Shown: positions 42,100 to 51,823, counted from the first letter of the stretch. The stretch: DNA of 64,000 nt from an uncultured Eggerthella sp. (GCA_900542065.1 UQLU01000009.1:35138-99137); one strand, 5' to 3'. Made by a program: numbers and translations. Notes: generated by a model from the letters alone, not told the origin.

Positions 42100-43605
42100 A
42101 TGGCGCAAGATTCAACAGAACAGATTATCGAAGACGATCCTATTGAGGTGCGTCGCGCAAAGCGTGAAGCAATGCTTACAGAGGGAAAGAATCCCTACGG
42201 CCATGCTTATAACTACACGCATCACGTGGCGGATCTGGATGAGAAGTACAGCGAGCTTGGTGACGGCGAAAACACCGAAGACCGAGTAGCAATTGCTGGT
42301 CGTATCGTTGCTAAGCGCGTTCAGGGCAAAATTATTTTCTTCGAATTGCTTGACTCTACCGGTAAAATTCAGCTGTTTTGCCGCATCAACGCATTAGGTG
42401 AAGATGCATTTGCCGAAATGAAAGATCTCGACCTAGGCGATTGGATTGGTGCTGAAGGTTGCATTATGCGCACCCGTCGCGGCCAGCTCTCTGTAGCAGT
42501 TGATGCGTTTGAATTGTTATCCAAAGCATTGCGTCCTTTGCCGGAAAAATTCCATGGCCTATCCGACAAAGAACTGCGCTATCGCCAGCGCTATGTTGAC
42601 TTAATCGTTAACGATGATGTTCGTGACACGTTTATCAAGCGTTCTAAGATTATTTCCGCCTTCCGTCATTACATGGAAAACGACGGTTATTACGAGGTAG
42701 AAACTCCTTTCCTGCAAACCATCCAGGGTGGCGCTACGGCAAAGCCGTTCATTACTCATTTCAATGCGCTGAATCAGGAATGCTATTTGCGTATTGCTAC
42801 CGAGCTTCATTTGAAGCGTCTTTTGGTTGGTGGCTTTGAGCGTGTTTTTGAAATCGGGCGCATTTTCCGCAATGAGGGTATGGACCCAACGCACAATCCA
42901 GAATTTACTACCATGGAAGCATATCGTGCTTTTAGCGATCTTGAAGGCATGAAGAAGCTTGCTGAAGGCGTTATTAAGGCTGCTAATGCTGCAGTAAACG
43001 ATACCGAACAGCTTGAGTATCAGGGTTCTATCATCGATCTGTCGGGACAGTGGCCCTCTGTTCCTATGACTAAGGTTGTTTCTGATGCATTAGGTGAAGA
43101 GGTATCTCTTGATACTCCTGTTGAGCATCTGGTGGAACTTGCAAAGAAGAATGGCATTGAGGTAAAGCCAGAGTGGACTGCTGGTAAGTTGATTGCCGAG
43201 CTTTATGATGAAATTGGTGAGCCTACCATCGTAAATCCAACATTTGTTGTTGATTATCCTGTTGAGGTAAGTCCTCTTGCAAAGCGTTTCGAAGACGATC
43301 CTCGTCTGACTCAACGTTTTGAATTGGTAATCGCAGGCCATGAATATGCTAATGCATTCTCCGAATTGAACGATCCCGTAGATCAGGCCGAGCGTTTCCA
43401 GAAGCAGATGGAAGAAAAGGCTTCTGGTGATGATGAGGCAATGGAATACGACACTGACTACGTTCGTGCTCTTGAATATGGCATGCCTCCTGCAGGTGGT
43501 ATTGGCATCGGTATCGACCGTGTAGTTATGCTTCTTACGAATCAGGCAAGCATCAGGGATGTGCTGCTGTTCCCGCATATGCGACCTGAAGCAAAGATTA
43601 ACTAG
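42100..43605 (+). CDS. lysS: Lysyl-tRNA synthetase, class II
   Basis: The protein has 501 residues. It has an N-terminal OB-fold anticodon-binding domain (RVAIAGRIVAKRVQGKIIFFEL) and a class II catalytic core with motif 1 in YYEVETPFLQ, motif 2 in RNEGMDPTHNPEFTTMEAY and motif 3 in GIGIDRVVMLL. It charges tRNA-Lys. The ATG lacks a strong ribosome site (ACGGATAACA). It follows greA, and no lysK-type class I enzyme is present here. Confidence 0.97.
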   Translation: MAQDSTEQIIEDDPIEVRRAKREAMLTEGKNPYGHAYNYTHHVADLDEKYSELGDGENTEDRVAIAGRIVAKRVQGKIIFFELLDSTGKIQLFCRINALGEDAFAEMKDLDLGDWIGAEGCIMRTRRGQLSVAVDAFELLSKALRPLPEKFHGLSDKELRYRQRYVDLIVNDDVRDTFIKRSKIISAFRHYMENDGYYEVETPFLQTIQGGATAKPFITHFNALNQECYLRIATELHLKRLLVGGFERVFEIGRIFRNEGMDPTHNPEFTTMEAYRAFSDLEGMKKLAEGVIKAANAAVNDTEQLEYQGSIIDLSGQWPSVPMTKVVSDALGEEVSLDTPVEHLVELAKKNGIEVKPEWTAGKLIAELYDEIGEPTIVNPTFVVDYPVEVSPLAKRFEDDPRLTQRFELVIAGHEYANAFSELNDPVDQAERFQKQMEEKASGDDEAMEYDTDYVRALEYGMPPAGGIGIGIDRVVMLLTNQASIRDVLLFPHMRPEAKIN

Positions 43606-44177
43606 TAAATATAATCGTGCTGTATGTTTTCTGTCGGGAACAGCAGCACGCGCCCTCTCGGGTGGAACCAGCAATTTTCTCGACATTTGCGAGCCCGCAA
43701 AGCACTCAACTAAGCGTTCCAGGTTCTCACGCGTAGTTAAAGCACGCGTCTTCGAACTTCCGCTAACTTGAAGTATTTTGCGGGTTCTTGATGTTATGGA
43801 CTCTATAAGAGTGATTTTTTGCCTATAACTTCGATTTTTTTTATTTTTGTTCTCATGATTGGATGAAAATCGCCGTAGTGTAGGTGCTTTGATTTTGCTG
43901 CCAATGGATTTTGTAACTATCGACCGAATAATGGGAATGAATCACTAATAATTCCGAACTCAGTTTCTTCTAATACCTTTGAATCGTTTAATTTACCTGC
44001 ATTATCGAAATTTCCATCCAATCATGAGTGGATTTTTAGAAACTTTTGCTTTCGGTGCATGTTGAGTTCTTCTTGTTTACAAAATGGTAGAATTTTAGGC
44101 GCAATTTGTACGAAACATGTTTAGGTAAAATTAATTTACGATAAATATGTGACAAGATGTTACGAAAACATGACAAA
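43606..44177. repeat. AT-rich gap with a long-spaced inverted repeat
   Basis: CTCATGATTGGATG at 43852-43865 is the reverse complement of 44015-44028; pairing continues imperfectly a few bases inward. A GC-rich hairpin (CGTGCTG / CAGCACG, 43616-43650) follows the lysS stop and may end its transcript. No gene is seen. The right end carries the clpC promoter region. Confidence 0.5.
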
Positions 44178-44204
44178 CTAGCACTCTCTGTTATCGAGTG
44201 CTAG
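44178..44204. promoter_or_regulatory. CIRCE element (HrcA operator) upstream of clpC
   Basis: CTAGCACTC, a 9-bp spacer and GAGTGCTAG form a perfect inverted repeat. It matches the CIRCE consensus TTAGCACTC-N9-GAGTGCTAA except for the outermost base pair. HrcA is the heat-shock repressor that binds this element. This predicts heat induction of clpC. Confidence 0.88.
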
Positions 44205-44291
44205 GATTGGATGAGCAAATTTTGTATAAGAGTTTTGTATAAGCAAAGGTATAAGCAACTTTAGTAATACTGCCGCGAGAGTACGAGAATC

Positions 44292-44398
44292 CTGCGACGG
44301 CGCAAGACTGCGAGCAACAACGCAAGCCTGCGACAGCAAAAGATGCGATTGTGTAAGAGTGCGACAACGCAAGAATCTCGTAACATGCGAGAATCGAG
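44292..44398. repeat. Degenerate CTGCGAC-GCAAG tandem repeat in the clpC leader
   Basis: About six units of 15-20 bp start at 44292, 44308, 44328, 44345, 44360 and 44377, each near CTGCGACnnCGCAAGA. They fill the space between CIRCE and the clpC ribosome site. Confidence 0.6.
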
Positions 44399-44404
44399 GC
44401 TTGA

Positions 44405-46981
44405 ATGTCATTTGATAAATTCACCGACAAAGCGCGCAAGGTGCTTGTCCTAGCTCAAGAGGAGGCGCGCGCACTACATCAGCCCTATGTAGGTACTGAA
44501 CATGTGCTTTTGGCCCTCATGAAAGAACAAGACGGTCTTGCCTCACAGGCGCTCGACAAGCTGGGCGTCAAATATGATGCTGCAGTTCAATGTGTGCGCC
44601 AGATTGTAACCATTGACGAGAGTACCGACGTTAGCGGGCACTTAAGCTTTACGCCACGCGTTAAGCGTGTTTTGGAGAATTCTTTGCGTGAAGCTATGCA
44701 GATGGGTAAATCCTATATTTCTACCGAGCATCTGCTGTTGGGCATCGTGCGAGAAAACGAAGGCACCGCAATAGACGTACTTGCTCGTTTGGGCGTAACA
44801 GGCGACGCTATTCGTTCAGCGCTTAATGATTTGGTGGGTCAGTCTGCGGTATATGCGGGCACAAACTTTGATCCTACCGTTAATACCTCTGACAGCATGC
44901 TGAAAGAATTCGGTACCGATCTTACTAAGAAGGCTGCCGACGGCAAGCTTGATCCTGTAATTGGTCGTGCAGGCGAAATCGAACGCGTCATGCAGATTCT
45001 TTCCCGTCGTCAGAAGAATAACCCCTTGCTTATTGGTGAGCCTGGTGTTGGCAAAACTGCTGTAGTAGAAGGTCTTGCTCAGCTTATTGTGGCTGATCAA
45101 GTACCTGATATTTTGCACAATATTCGCATTTATACACTCGATGTATCTGCGCTGGTCGCAGGTTCAAAGTATCGTGGCGAATTCGAAGAGCGCTTGAAGA
45201 AGGTTATCAAGGAAGTCGAACAGGCAGGCGATATTATCCTGTTTATCGACGAGCTCCATACCTTGATTGGTGCTGGTGCTGCTGAAGGTTCAATCGATGC
45301 TGCGGCAATCTTAAAGCCACCACTGTCTCGTGGCGAAATTCAGATTATTGGTGCAACCACCCTGGATGAATACCGCAAGCATATTGAAAAAGATTCCGCT
45401 TTCGATCGTCGTTTCCAAACGGTTTTGGTAAAAGAACCCAATGAAGAACAGGCAGTTCGAATTTTGGAGGGCTTGCGAGATCGCTACGAAGAGCATCATC
45501 ATGTCCACTTCACTGATGAAGCACTCTCTGCTGCAGTAAGCTTGTCTGATCGCTACATCCAAGATCGTTATTTGCCCGACAAGGCAATCGACGTTCTGGA
45601 TGAGGCGGGCGCTCGCATGCGTATTCGTAATATGGTTCTGCCTGAAGAAATCCAAAAGATTGATGACGAATTGCGCAAGCTGCGTTCTGCAAAAGAAACC
45701 GCTATCGCAGATCAAGATTTTGAGCGTGCGGCAAAAGTGCGCGATGAAGAAGAAAAGCTTCAAAAAGAACGCGTTGAAGCTCAGAAGAACTGGGAAGAAA
45801 AATCTTCTAAGACTCTCAACGAAGTTAACGTTGAAGATGTTGCCGATATCGTGTCGATGACTACAGGAGTGCCTGTTTCTAATTTGACTGAAGCGGAAAC
45901 CGAAAAGCTGCTTCGTATGGAATCGGTGCTGCACGAGCGTGTTATTGGTCAGGACGAAGCAATCGCAGCTTTGTCGAAAGCAATTCGCCGCAGCCGCTCT
46001 GGCTTGAAGGATCCTAAGCGTCCGGTAGGATCGTTTATCTTCCTTGGTCCTTCAGGCGTAGGCAAAACAGAACTGTCCAAGGCGCTGGCAGAGTTCTTGT
46101 TCAATTCCGAAGATGCACTTATTTCCTTTGACATGTCTGAATATATGGAAAAGCATTCGGTATCTCGTTTGGTAGGTTCGCCTCCGGGATATGTTGGCTA
46201 CGATGAAGGCGGTCAGCTAACCAAAGCGGTTCGTCAGCGCCCCTATTCAGTGGTTTTGTTTGACGAGATTGAAAAAGCACACCCTGATGTGTTTAACATC
46301 CTGCTTCAGATCTTGGAAGAAGGTCGCTTAACTGATTCTCAGGGCCGCGTGGTTGATTTCCGCAACACCGTTATCATCATGACATCCAATGTGGGCGCAC
46401 GCGAGATTACTACCAGTGCTCCTTTAGGCTTTGCGTCGGGCGATAAGGGCGGCTTGGATGACAAGGAAATAAAATCGCGCGTAATGAGCGAAGTTAAGAA
46501 GCTCTTCCGTCCAGAATTCCTGAATCGTATCGACGAAATCATCGTATTTAAGTCGCTTACTGAAGAAGAAATTATCGAAATCGTTGACCTTATGATCGAC
46601 GAACTCCGTCAGCGTTTGATTGAGCAGAACATGACAATCAATCTGACGAAGGAAGCAAGCAAGTATATCGCCAAAGAAGGAACGGACTTGTCCTTCGGTG
46701 CGCGTCCGCTGCGTCGTGCAATTCAGCGCTTGGTTGAAGACCCGCTTTCCGAACAAATTTTGGAAGGCAAGTGGACGAGCGGTTCAGTTATTGACGTGGA
46801 TTTGGACGAAGAAGGTGAACATCTTACCTTTAGCCAAGGAACTGGTTCTATACCTGCACCGCGCAAGCGTGATACCATAGCTGCAGAGGCTGAGCTGCTT
46901 CTTGCGGGGTATGATCTGGGACATGCGGGACTTTCATCGCGTGGCGGAGGATCGTCTTCGGGAGATCTTGCAGCTGACTAA
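44405..46981 (+). CDS. clpC: ATP-dependent Clp protease ATP-binding subunit ClpC
   Basis: The protein has 858 residues. It has two N-terminal Clp repeats, AAA module 1 (Walker A GEPGVGKTA), a UVR-containing middle coiled coil (ERAAKVRDEEEKLQ), AAA module 2 (Walker A GPSGVGKTE) and the C-terminal D2-small domain. It unfolds substrates for ClpP or acts as a chaperone. The Gly/Ser-rich tail ends at SSGDLAAD. GAGG lies just before the ATG. It is under a CIRCE element, so HrcA control is predicted. No ctsR, mcsA or mcsB sits beside it, unlike Bacillus. Confidence 0.96.
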   Translation: MSFDKFTDKARKVLVLAQEEARALHQPYVGTEHVLLALMKEQDGLASQALDKLGVKYDAAVQCVRQIVTIDESTDVSGHLSFTPRVKRVLENSLREAMQMGKSYISTEHLLLGIVRENEGTAIDVLARLGVTGDAIRSALNDLVGQSAVYAGTNFDPTVNTSDSMLKEFGTDLTKKAADGKLDPVIGRAGEIERVMQILSRRQKNNPLLIGEPGVGKTAVVEGLAQLIVADQVPDILHNIRIYTLDVSALVAGSKYRGEFEERLKKVIKEVEQAGDIILFIDELHTLIGAGAAEGSIDAAAILKPPLSRGEIQIIGATTLDEYRKHIEKDSAFDRRFQTVLVKEPNEEQAVRILEGLRDRYEEHHHVHFTDEALSAAVSLSDRYIQDRYLPDKAIDVLDEAGARMRIRNMVLPEEIQKIDDELRKLRSAKETAIADQDFERAAKVRDEEEKLQKERVEAQKNWEEKSSKTLNEVNVEDVADIVSMTTGVPVSNLTEAETEKLLRMESVLHERVIGQDEAIAALSKAIRRSRSGLKDPKRPVGSFIFLGPSGVGKTELSKALAEFLFNSEDALISFDMSEYMEKHSVSRLVGSPPGYVGYDEGGQLTKAVRQRPYSVVLFDEIEKAHPDVFNILLQILEEGRLTDSQGRVVDFRNTVIIMTSNVGAREITTSAPLGFASGDKGGLDDKEIKSRVMSEVKKLFRPEFLNRIDEIIVFKSLTEEEIIEIVDLMIDELRQRLIEQNMTINLTKEASKYIAKEGTDLSFGARPLRRAIQRLVEDPLSEQILEGKWTSGSVIDVDLDEEGEHLTFSQGTGSIPAPRKRDTIAAEAELLLAGYDLGHAGLSSRGGGSSSGDLAAD

Positions 46982-46992
46982 GCAGGGGCGCG

Positions 46993-47018
46993 CCGCGCGT
47001 AAAGCGTTTAGCGCGCGG
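46993..47018 (+). other. GC-rich hairpin between clpC and ispD
   Basis: CCGCGCG-TAAA pairs with TTTA-G-CGCGCGG around a GCG loop (one bulge). It has no T-run and ends 5 bp before the ispD ribosome site (CAGGAG at 47024-47029). It may tune ispD translation or read-through rather than terminate. Confidence 0.5.
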
Positions 47019-47035
47019 TGGTACAGGAGTTCCTA

Positions 47036-47878
47036 ATGAGCGATAAAACGATCGATCCCGTATACGTTCCATCTGTTCTTGAACATGCTATGGCCATGTT
47101 TGATGATATGCATTTTGATGCCCTCAAGGCGGAACCCCGCCTTGAGGGTGTTGTTGATAAAAAGCCTAAAACTGCCGCTATTATCTTGGCAGGCGGCAGT
47201 GGAGAGCGCTTTGGTAAGGAAGGCGGCAAGCAATTAGTAGAAATTGCGGGTAAGCCTATTCTTACGCGTTCTGCTGAAGCATTCGATGCGGTAGGGGACG
47301 TTGGCTTAATTGTTATTGTGTGCCCAGAAGAGCGTACCGAAGAATATCTTGCAAAAGCAATTGATCCTTTCCCGTTTGTAACTCCTATTGTTATGGCACC
47401 TGCAGGCTCTATTCGTCAGGAGTCTGCATTTTCTGGTTTGGAATTAGTTCCTGAAGAATATGAATTTGTTATTTTGCACGATGGCGCTCGTCCTTTGGTA
47501 ACAAAGGAGCTTATCGAACACACCATCAATACGGTTAAGGGCAATATCGATTGTGATGGCGCGGTTGTAGGCCATCCTTCGATTGATACCTTAAAAGTGG
47601 TGGAAAACGGAGTAATCGTTGGCACTCCCGATCGTTCGGTATTCTGGAATGCGCAAACCCCGCAAATTTTCCGTGCAGGTATTTATCGTCGTGCTCATGC
47701 TTCCGCCTTATCCGATGGGTTTGTTGGTACCGACGATTCTTCTTTGATCGAACGTTTAGGCGGTCGTGTTTTGGTAGTAGAAGGCAAGCGCGACAATATT
47801 AAACTGACGGTTCCAGAAGATTATCTGATTATGTCTGCGGCAGTGCGTGCAGCGCTTGAAGAGCGCCGTGAAGCGTAA
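47036..47878 (+). CDS. ispD: 2-C-methyl-D-erythritol 4-phosphate cytidylyltransferase
   Basis: The protein has 280 residues. It joins CTP and MEP in the non-mevalonate isoprenoid pathway. The nucleotide loop AAIILAGGSGERFG begins near residue 47, later than usual. About 45 extra N-terminal residues contain an acidic stretch (FDDMHFDALKAEP). HDGARPL and the D-T-L-K segment are present. CAGGAG lies 6 bp before the ATG at 47036. It is followed by ispF 150 bp downstream. Confidence 0.94.
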   Translation: MSDKTIDPVYVPSVLEHAMAMFDDMHFDALKAEPRLEGVVDKKPKTAAIILAGGSGERFGKEGGKQLVEIAGKPILTRSAEAFDAVGDVGLIVIVCPEERTEEYLAKAIDPFPFVTPIVMAPAGSIRQESAFSGLELVPEEYEFVILHDGARPLVTKELIEHTINTVKGNIDCDGAVVGHPSIDTLKVVENGVIVGTPDRSVFWNAQTPQIFRAGIYRRAHASALSDGFVGTDDSSLIERLGGRVLVVEGKRDNIKLTVPEDYLIMSAAVRAALEERREA

Positions 47879-48028
47879 GGTCGCGGTTGGGAATCAGGAG
47901 CCGAACTTAGAACCCGAAGCCCTAAGGGCTGAACTCAAAAGACAATCAACGCTTACCCGATTTGTCAAAACATTAACCTTTGTTGAAGCATCTAGCTAAA
48001 ACACCTATCCCGAAAGGCACCTAGTACC

Positions 48029-48541
48029 ATGTATAACCCTTCTATCGCTTCTGCTATGAGCCGCATGCGCACAGGTCTTGGCTATGATGTCCATGCTTTT
48101 GCACCTGATCGAAAACTCATTTTGGGTGGAGTGGAAATTCCTCACCACCAAGGACTTGATGGACATTCAGATGCTGATGTACTGGCTCATGCAATATCCG
48201 ATGCTCTCCTAGGAGCTATTCGAGGGGGAGATATCGGCAAGCTTTTCCCTGATACTGATCCCAAATATAAGGGGGCAAATTCATTAGTGCTTCTTTCTGA
48301 AGTAGCAAATTTTGTACGCTCTGAAGGGTTTGAGATCCTGGATATCGATAGCGTTATTGCAGCACAAGCACCAAAGCTTTCACCCTATCGCGATCAAATG
48401 CGCGAAAACCTTGCAAAGGCTTGCGGGATTTCAGTAGAAAATATTGGAGTGAAAGCCACGACGACAGAACACTTAGGGTTTGAAGGTCGTGAAGAGGGTA
48501 TTTCCGCTCAGGCAATAGCACTGGTCTATCGTTGTCGATAG
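48029..48541 (+). CDS. ispF: 2-C-methyl-D-erythritol 2,4-cyclodiphosphate synthase
   Basis: The protein has 170 residues. GLGYDVHAF and LGGVEIPHHQGLDGHSDADVLAHAI provide the metal ligands (Asp/His). DIGKLFPDTDP and the TTTEHLGFEGREEGISAQA ending match IspF. It cyclises CDP-ME-2-phosphate. The first ATG (48029) has GAAAGG upstream at a long spacing. A later ATG at 48065 would give the more usual 158 residues, so the exact start is open. Confidence 0.94.
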   Translation: MYNPSIASAMSRMRTGLGYDVHAFAPDRKLILGGVEIPHHQGLDGHSDADVLAHAISDALLGAIRGGDIGKLFPDTDPKYKGANSLVLLSEVANFVRSEGFEILDIDSVIAAQAPKLSPYRDQMRENLAKACGISVENIGVKATTTEHLGFEGREEGISAQAIALVYRCR

Positions 48542-48685
48542 CTTCACATTGTGTTATAGCTAGTCCTGCCTAGATTGGTCAATCGGTCTTGCGATCGATG
48601 CCAATAGTGATGTGGACTAGCTTATTTTTATACTATGATTTACATTTGTTCAGCACGTTATGTTGCATACCATTGAGGAGACACC

Positions 48686-50182
48686 ATGATTCGAATTTAT
48701 GACACGATGGCTCGCGAAAAGCGCCCTTTTGTTCCACGCGAAGAAGGCAAAGTAGGGATGTATGTTTGCGGACCAACGGTGTACAACTACATCCACATTG
48801 GTAATGCGCGTACGTTTATTTCTTTCGATACCATCCGTCGCTATTTGATGTGGCGTGGTTTTGATGTCACGTTTGTTCAGAATATTACCGACGTGGACGA
48901 CAAAATTATCAATAAGTCAATCGAAGAAGGTCGCAGTGCAGCAGAGGTAGCAGCTGAATACGCACAGGCCTTTATTGACGATATGCATGCAGCAGGTGTG
49001 CTCGATCCTGATATTCGTCCACGTGCCACCGAAGAAATTGATGCCATGATTGCTTTGGTTGAAAAGCTTATTGAAGGTGGTCATGCCTACGAGGTGGAAG
49101 GCGATGTGTATTTCGCGGTTCGCTCTTACGAAAAGTATGGACAGCTTTCTAACCGCAACATTGACGAAATGGAATCGGGCCATCGCGAATTGCGTGCTGA
49201 TGGACAGGGCTTAGAGGACCGCAAGCGTGATCCCTTGGATTTTGCTTTGTGGAAGGCAGCAAAGCCAGGAGAGCCTTCTTGGGATTCTCCTTGGGGTAAG
49301 GGTCGCCCTGGCTGGCATATCGAATGCTCTGCAATGTCAGAAAAGTATTTAGGTCTGCCCTTTGATATTCATGGTGGTGGGGCAGATTTGGCTTTTCCTC
49401 ATCACGAAAACGAGCGCGCTCAGTCTGAGGCAGCGTGTGGCTGTACCTTTGCTAACTACTGGATTCATGGTGGTATGCTTCAGATTAATTCTGAGAAAAT
49501 GTCTAAATCGCTTGGTAACTTTTTGTTGCTTCGCGACATCTTGAAGAAAACGGATGCTCGCGTGCTACGTATGCTTATGCTGCAAACGCATTATCGCAGC
49601 CCTCTCGATTTCTCTGACGAACGCTTGCAAGAGGCAGAAACAGCACTTAATCGTTTGACGAACTTTGTAAACAATACTGAGTGGCTTTGTTCTAATCCTG
49701 CACAAGAGCCTTCGTCTTTTGACATAGAAGCATATGCTCGCGCAATTGATTCCATGCGTACCGCATTTAGCGAAGCCATGGATGACGACTTCAATACTGC
49801 AGGTGCCTTGGGTGCCATCTTTACCTTTGTAAGCGAAGCTAACACGATGCTTGCTGATGCTTGTGTTTGCTGTATGAATGCCGAAGCAGTAGCAGCTGGT
49901 GCTCATGCGGTGGAAGAATTGCTGGGCGTTTTGGGCATTAATGTTACGGCATCGCAGGATGTTCAGGCTGAAGACAATGATGAGGTTATTGCGCTGGCGG
50001 CAAACCTTGCAGAATACGCGGGTTCTGATGGGGAAGAGGCTATCCAAGCGCTGTTGGATAAACGTGCTGCGGCTCGCAAGGAAAAGAACTTTGGCTTAGC
50101 TGATCAAATTCGTGATGAACTAGGCAGCCTTGGTTACACTATCGAAGATACTCCACAGGGAGCACGCGTAATTCGTAGCTAA
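48686..50182 (+). CDS. cysS: Cysteinyl-tRNA synthetase
   Basis: The protein has 498 residues. It is a class I enzyme with the YIHIGNART HIGH-type motif, MSKSLGN (KMSKS, lysine in EKMSKS), and the zinc ligands in CGPT, CSAM and HHENE regions. The C-terminal anticodon-binding domain ends with RIRDELGSLGY-type sequence. It charges tRNA-Cys. TGAGGAG precedes the ATG. It follows ispF after 144 bp. Confidence 0.97.
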   Translation: MIRIYDTMAREKRPFVPREEGKVGMYVCGPTVYNYIHIGNARTFISFDTIRRYLMWRGFDVTFVQNITDVDDKIINKSIEEGRSAAEVAAEYAQAFIDDMHAAGVLDPDIRPRATEEIDAMIALVEKLIEGGHAYEVEGDVYFAVRSYEKYGQLSNRNIDEMESGHRELRADGQGLEDRKRDPLDFALWKAAKPGEPSWDSPWGKGRPGWHIECSAMSEKYLGLPFDIHGGGADLAFPHHENERAQSEAACGCTFANYWIHGGMLQINSEKMSKSLGNFLLLRDILKKTDARVLRMLMLQTHYRSPLDFSDERLQEAETALNRLTNFVNNTEWLCSNPAQEPSSFDIEAYARAIDSMRTAFSEAMDDDFNTAGALGAIFTFVSEANTMLADACVCCMNAEAVAAGAHAVEELLGVLGINVTASQDVQAEDNDEVIALAANLAEYAGSDGEEAIQALLDKRAAARKEKNFGLADQIRDELGSLGYTIEDTPQGARVIRS

Positions 50183-50375
50183 CACACAAGATAATAGCCC
50201 GCTCGTCTAATCGCTATTTAAATATTGAGTCGCTTCGCTATGATTGCCTAGTACAAGGCAAAATAAAACGTGTTCATTTTTTGGTTTTCTTAGCGCAAAG
50301 GACACTTGCTTGTCGTTTCGGGTAGTCTATCAAGAGCTTGAACTACACTTGAATTTGAAAAGGAGGAAATCTCGA

Positions 50376-51044
50376 ATGATCAGGCGAAATGAGTATGTTT
50401 CGGTCCATGAGACGCGAGCCCAGGTCACGCGAGAAAAACTTCTCAAAGCGGCTATTAAGCTTGTTAATCGCGATGGAATGAAACAGCTTACTGTTCGCAA
50501 TATTTGCGATGAAGCAGGACTTTCAACAGGCAGTTTTTATAACCTGTTTAGTGGTAAAGAAGATCTTATCTCGTATTACTTAAAGTATGCGTTTACCCCT
50601 TATCGCGAAAAAGCGATGGAGGCAAGTGAAAAGTACAATCCCGTCGAGCGCATCCTTATCATCTATCGTGCCTATGTTGTGTACTGCAAAGACATGGGCT
50701 TAGAGTTTGTTTCTGGCCTGTACGCTTCGAATCACAATCCGTTTTTCGATTTTCTCCATCGCGACACCGAAGATGACTTCATTATCGCAAGCGTACGCTC
50801 TTATATTGATGAAGCCAAAGAAACAGGTCTTATTCGTAAAGAAGTTGACACCGATGAATCTTTATTGCGTATTGCAGCGGCTTCAACGGGTTTGATGTTC
50901 TATTGGTGTGTATTTGAAGGCAAAATCGACTTGGAATATGAAGTGGATGCCGCTATTGCGACCTATCTTCGTTCCATTGCGGTTGATCCCGATACGGTAA
51001 TCAATCTTGAACCTCTCGAAACGCAAGGTGCTTTTCTTTCCTAG
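50376..51044 (+). CDS. TetR/AcrR-family transcriptional regulator
   Basis: The protein has 222 residues. The N-terminal TetR HTH is KAAIKLVNRDGMKQLTVRNICDEAGLSTGSFYNLFSGKEDLI. The rest is the helical ligand-binding and dimerisation domain. I chose the ATG at 50376 because AAAGGAGG lies upstream; an earlier in-frame start would add 44 residues without one. The adjacent stress-protein genes are possible targets, but I see no operator to prove this. The effector is unknown. Confidence 0.9.
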   Translation: MIRRNEYVSVHETRAQVTREKLLKAAIKLVNRDGMKQLTVRNICDEAGLSTGSFYNLFSGKEDLISYYLKYAFTPYREKAMEASEKYNPVERILIIYRAYVVYCKDMGLEFVSGLYASNHNPFFDFLHRDTEDDFIIASVRSYIDEAKETGLIRKEVDTDESLLRIAAASTGLMFYWCVFEGKIDLEYEVDAAIATYLRSIAVDPDTVINLEPLETQGAFLS

Positions 51045-51183
51045 GTTGTAAAGTTTATCCATTTCAAAACAATGAAAAACCTGGTCGGGCATTGAATATA
51101 GTGATAAGGTATAGATGTAACAAAGTGCTCGTTGGGAAAGCACTTAACAGCGTATTTGCGCTTGATGAAAAGGAGGGGTAACC

Positions 51184-51660
51184 ATGGTATTCAAGAACGT
51201 AGTTGTTGCTTACGATGGATCCGATCATGCATTGGCTGCAGTGACTAAGGCAGCAGAACTAGTAAAAGACGATGCTGATGCAAAGCTTCACTTGGTATTC
51301 GTTACCACGCATCCTAATGCTCAGCTTCCTGCAAACTTTAACAGTGCTTCATTCGATCCTCAGCAGTATCTGCTTTCCGTTGAGGACATCATGAATCTTT
51401 ACAACAAGACTATCGAAGAGGAAACCGAAAAGGTTCGCGAGGGCATCGGTTCTGTATTGGATAGCTTGGGTGATCGTGCTGCAATTGAGGTTATTCCTGG
51501 TTATACTCCTGCTGCAGACATTCTGTCTTATGCAGAAAAGGTTGATGCAGACCTTATCGTAATGGGCTCTCGTGGCTTGGGTGCAATTCGTGGCGTACTT
51601 GGTTCTGTAAGCTATGCGGTATTGCGCGAAGCTCCAATGCCTGTTTTGGTTATTAAGTAG
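51184..51660 (+). CDS. Universal stress protein (UspA family)
   Basis: The protein has 158 residues. It has an N-terminal VVVAYDGSDHALAAV and the ATP-binding GSRGLGAIRGVLGSVSYAVL motif. AAAAGGAGG precedes the ATG. A terminator separates it from the convergent paralogue at 51824. It is closely related in its C-terminus to the usp at 27024. Confidence 0.92.
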   Translation: MVFKNVVVAYDGSDHALAAVTKAAELVKDDADAKLHLVFVTTHPNAQLPANFNSASFDPQQYLLSVEDIMNLYNKTIEEETEKVREGIGSVLDSLGDRAAIEVIPGYTPAADILSYAEKVDADLIVMGSRGLGAIRGVLGSVSYAVLREAPMPVLVIK

Positions 51661-51720
51661 TTTAAGGCCAATAACAAAAGCAAGACTTAACGATTCATTC
51701 GTAAGTCAAATCTGAAAATA

Positions 51721-51755
51721 AAATGCGCTGAGATTTTTCTCAGCGCATTTTTTTT
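51721..51755. terminator. Bidirectional terminator between two usp genes
   Basis: A perfect 13-bp stem (AAATGCGCTGAGA / TCTCAGCGCATTT) has A- and T-runs at the ends. The gap 51661-51823 holds nothing else. Confidence 0.9.
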
Positions 51756-51823
51756 GTTGCTATTGAATTGTTTGAAAGCTCGAAGCGAATGGTTACGGCT
51801 CGTTCGAAAAGTTAGCTGCGAGT

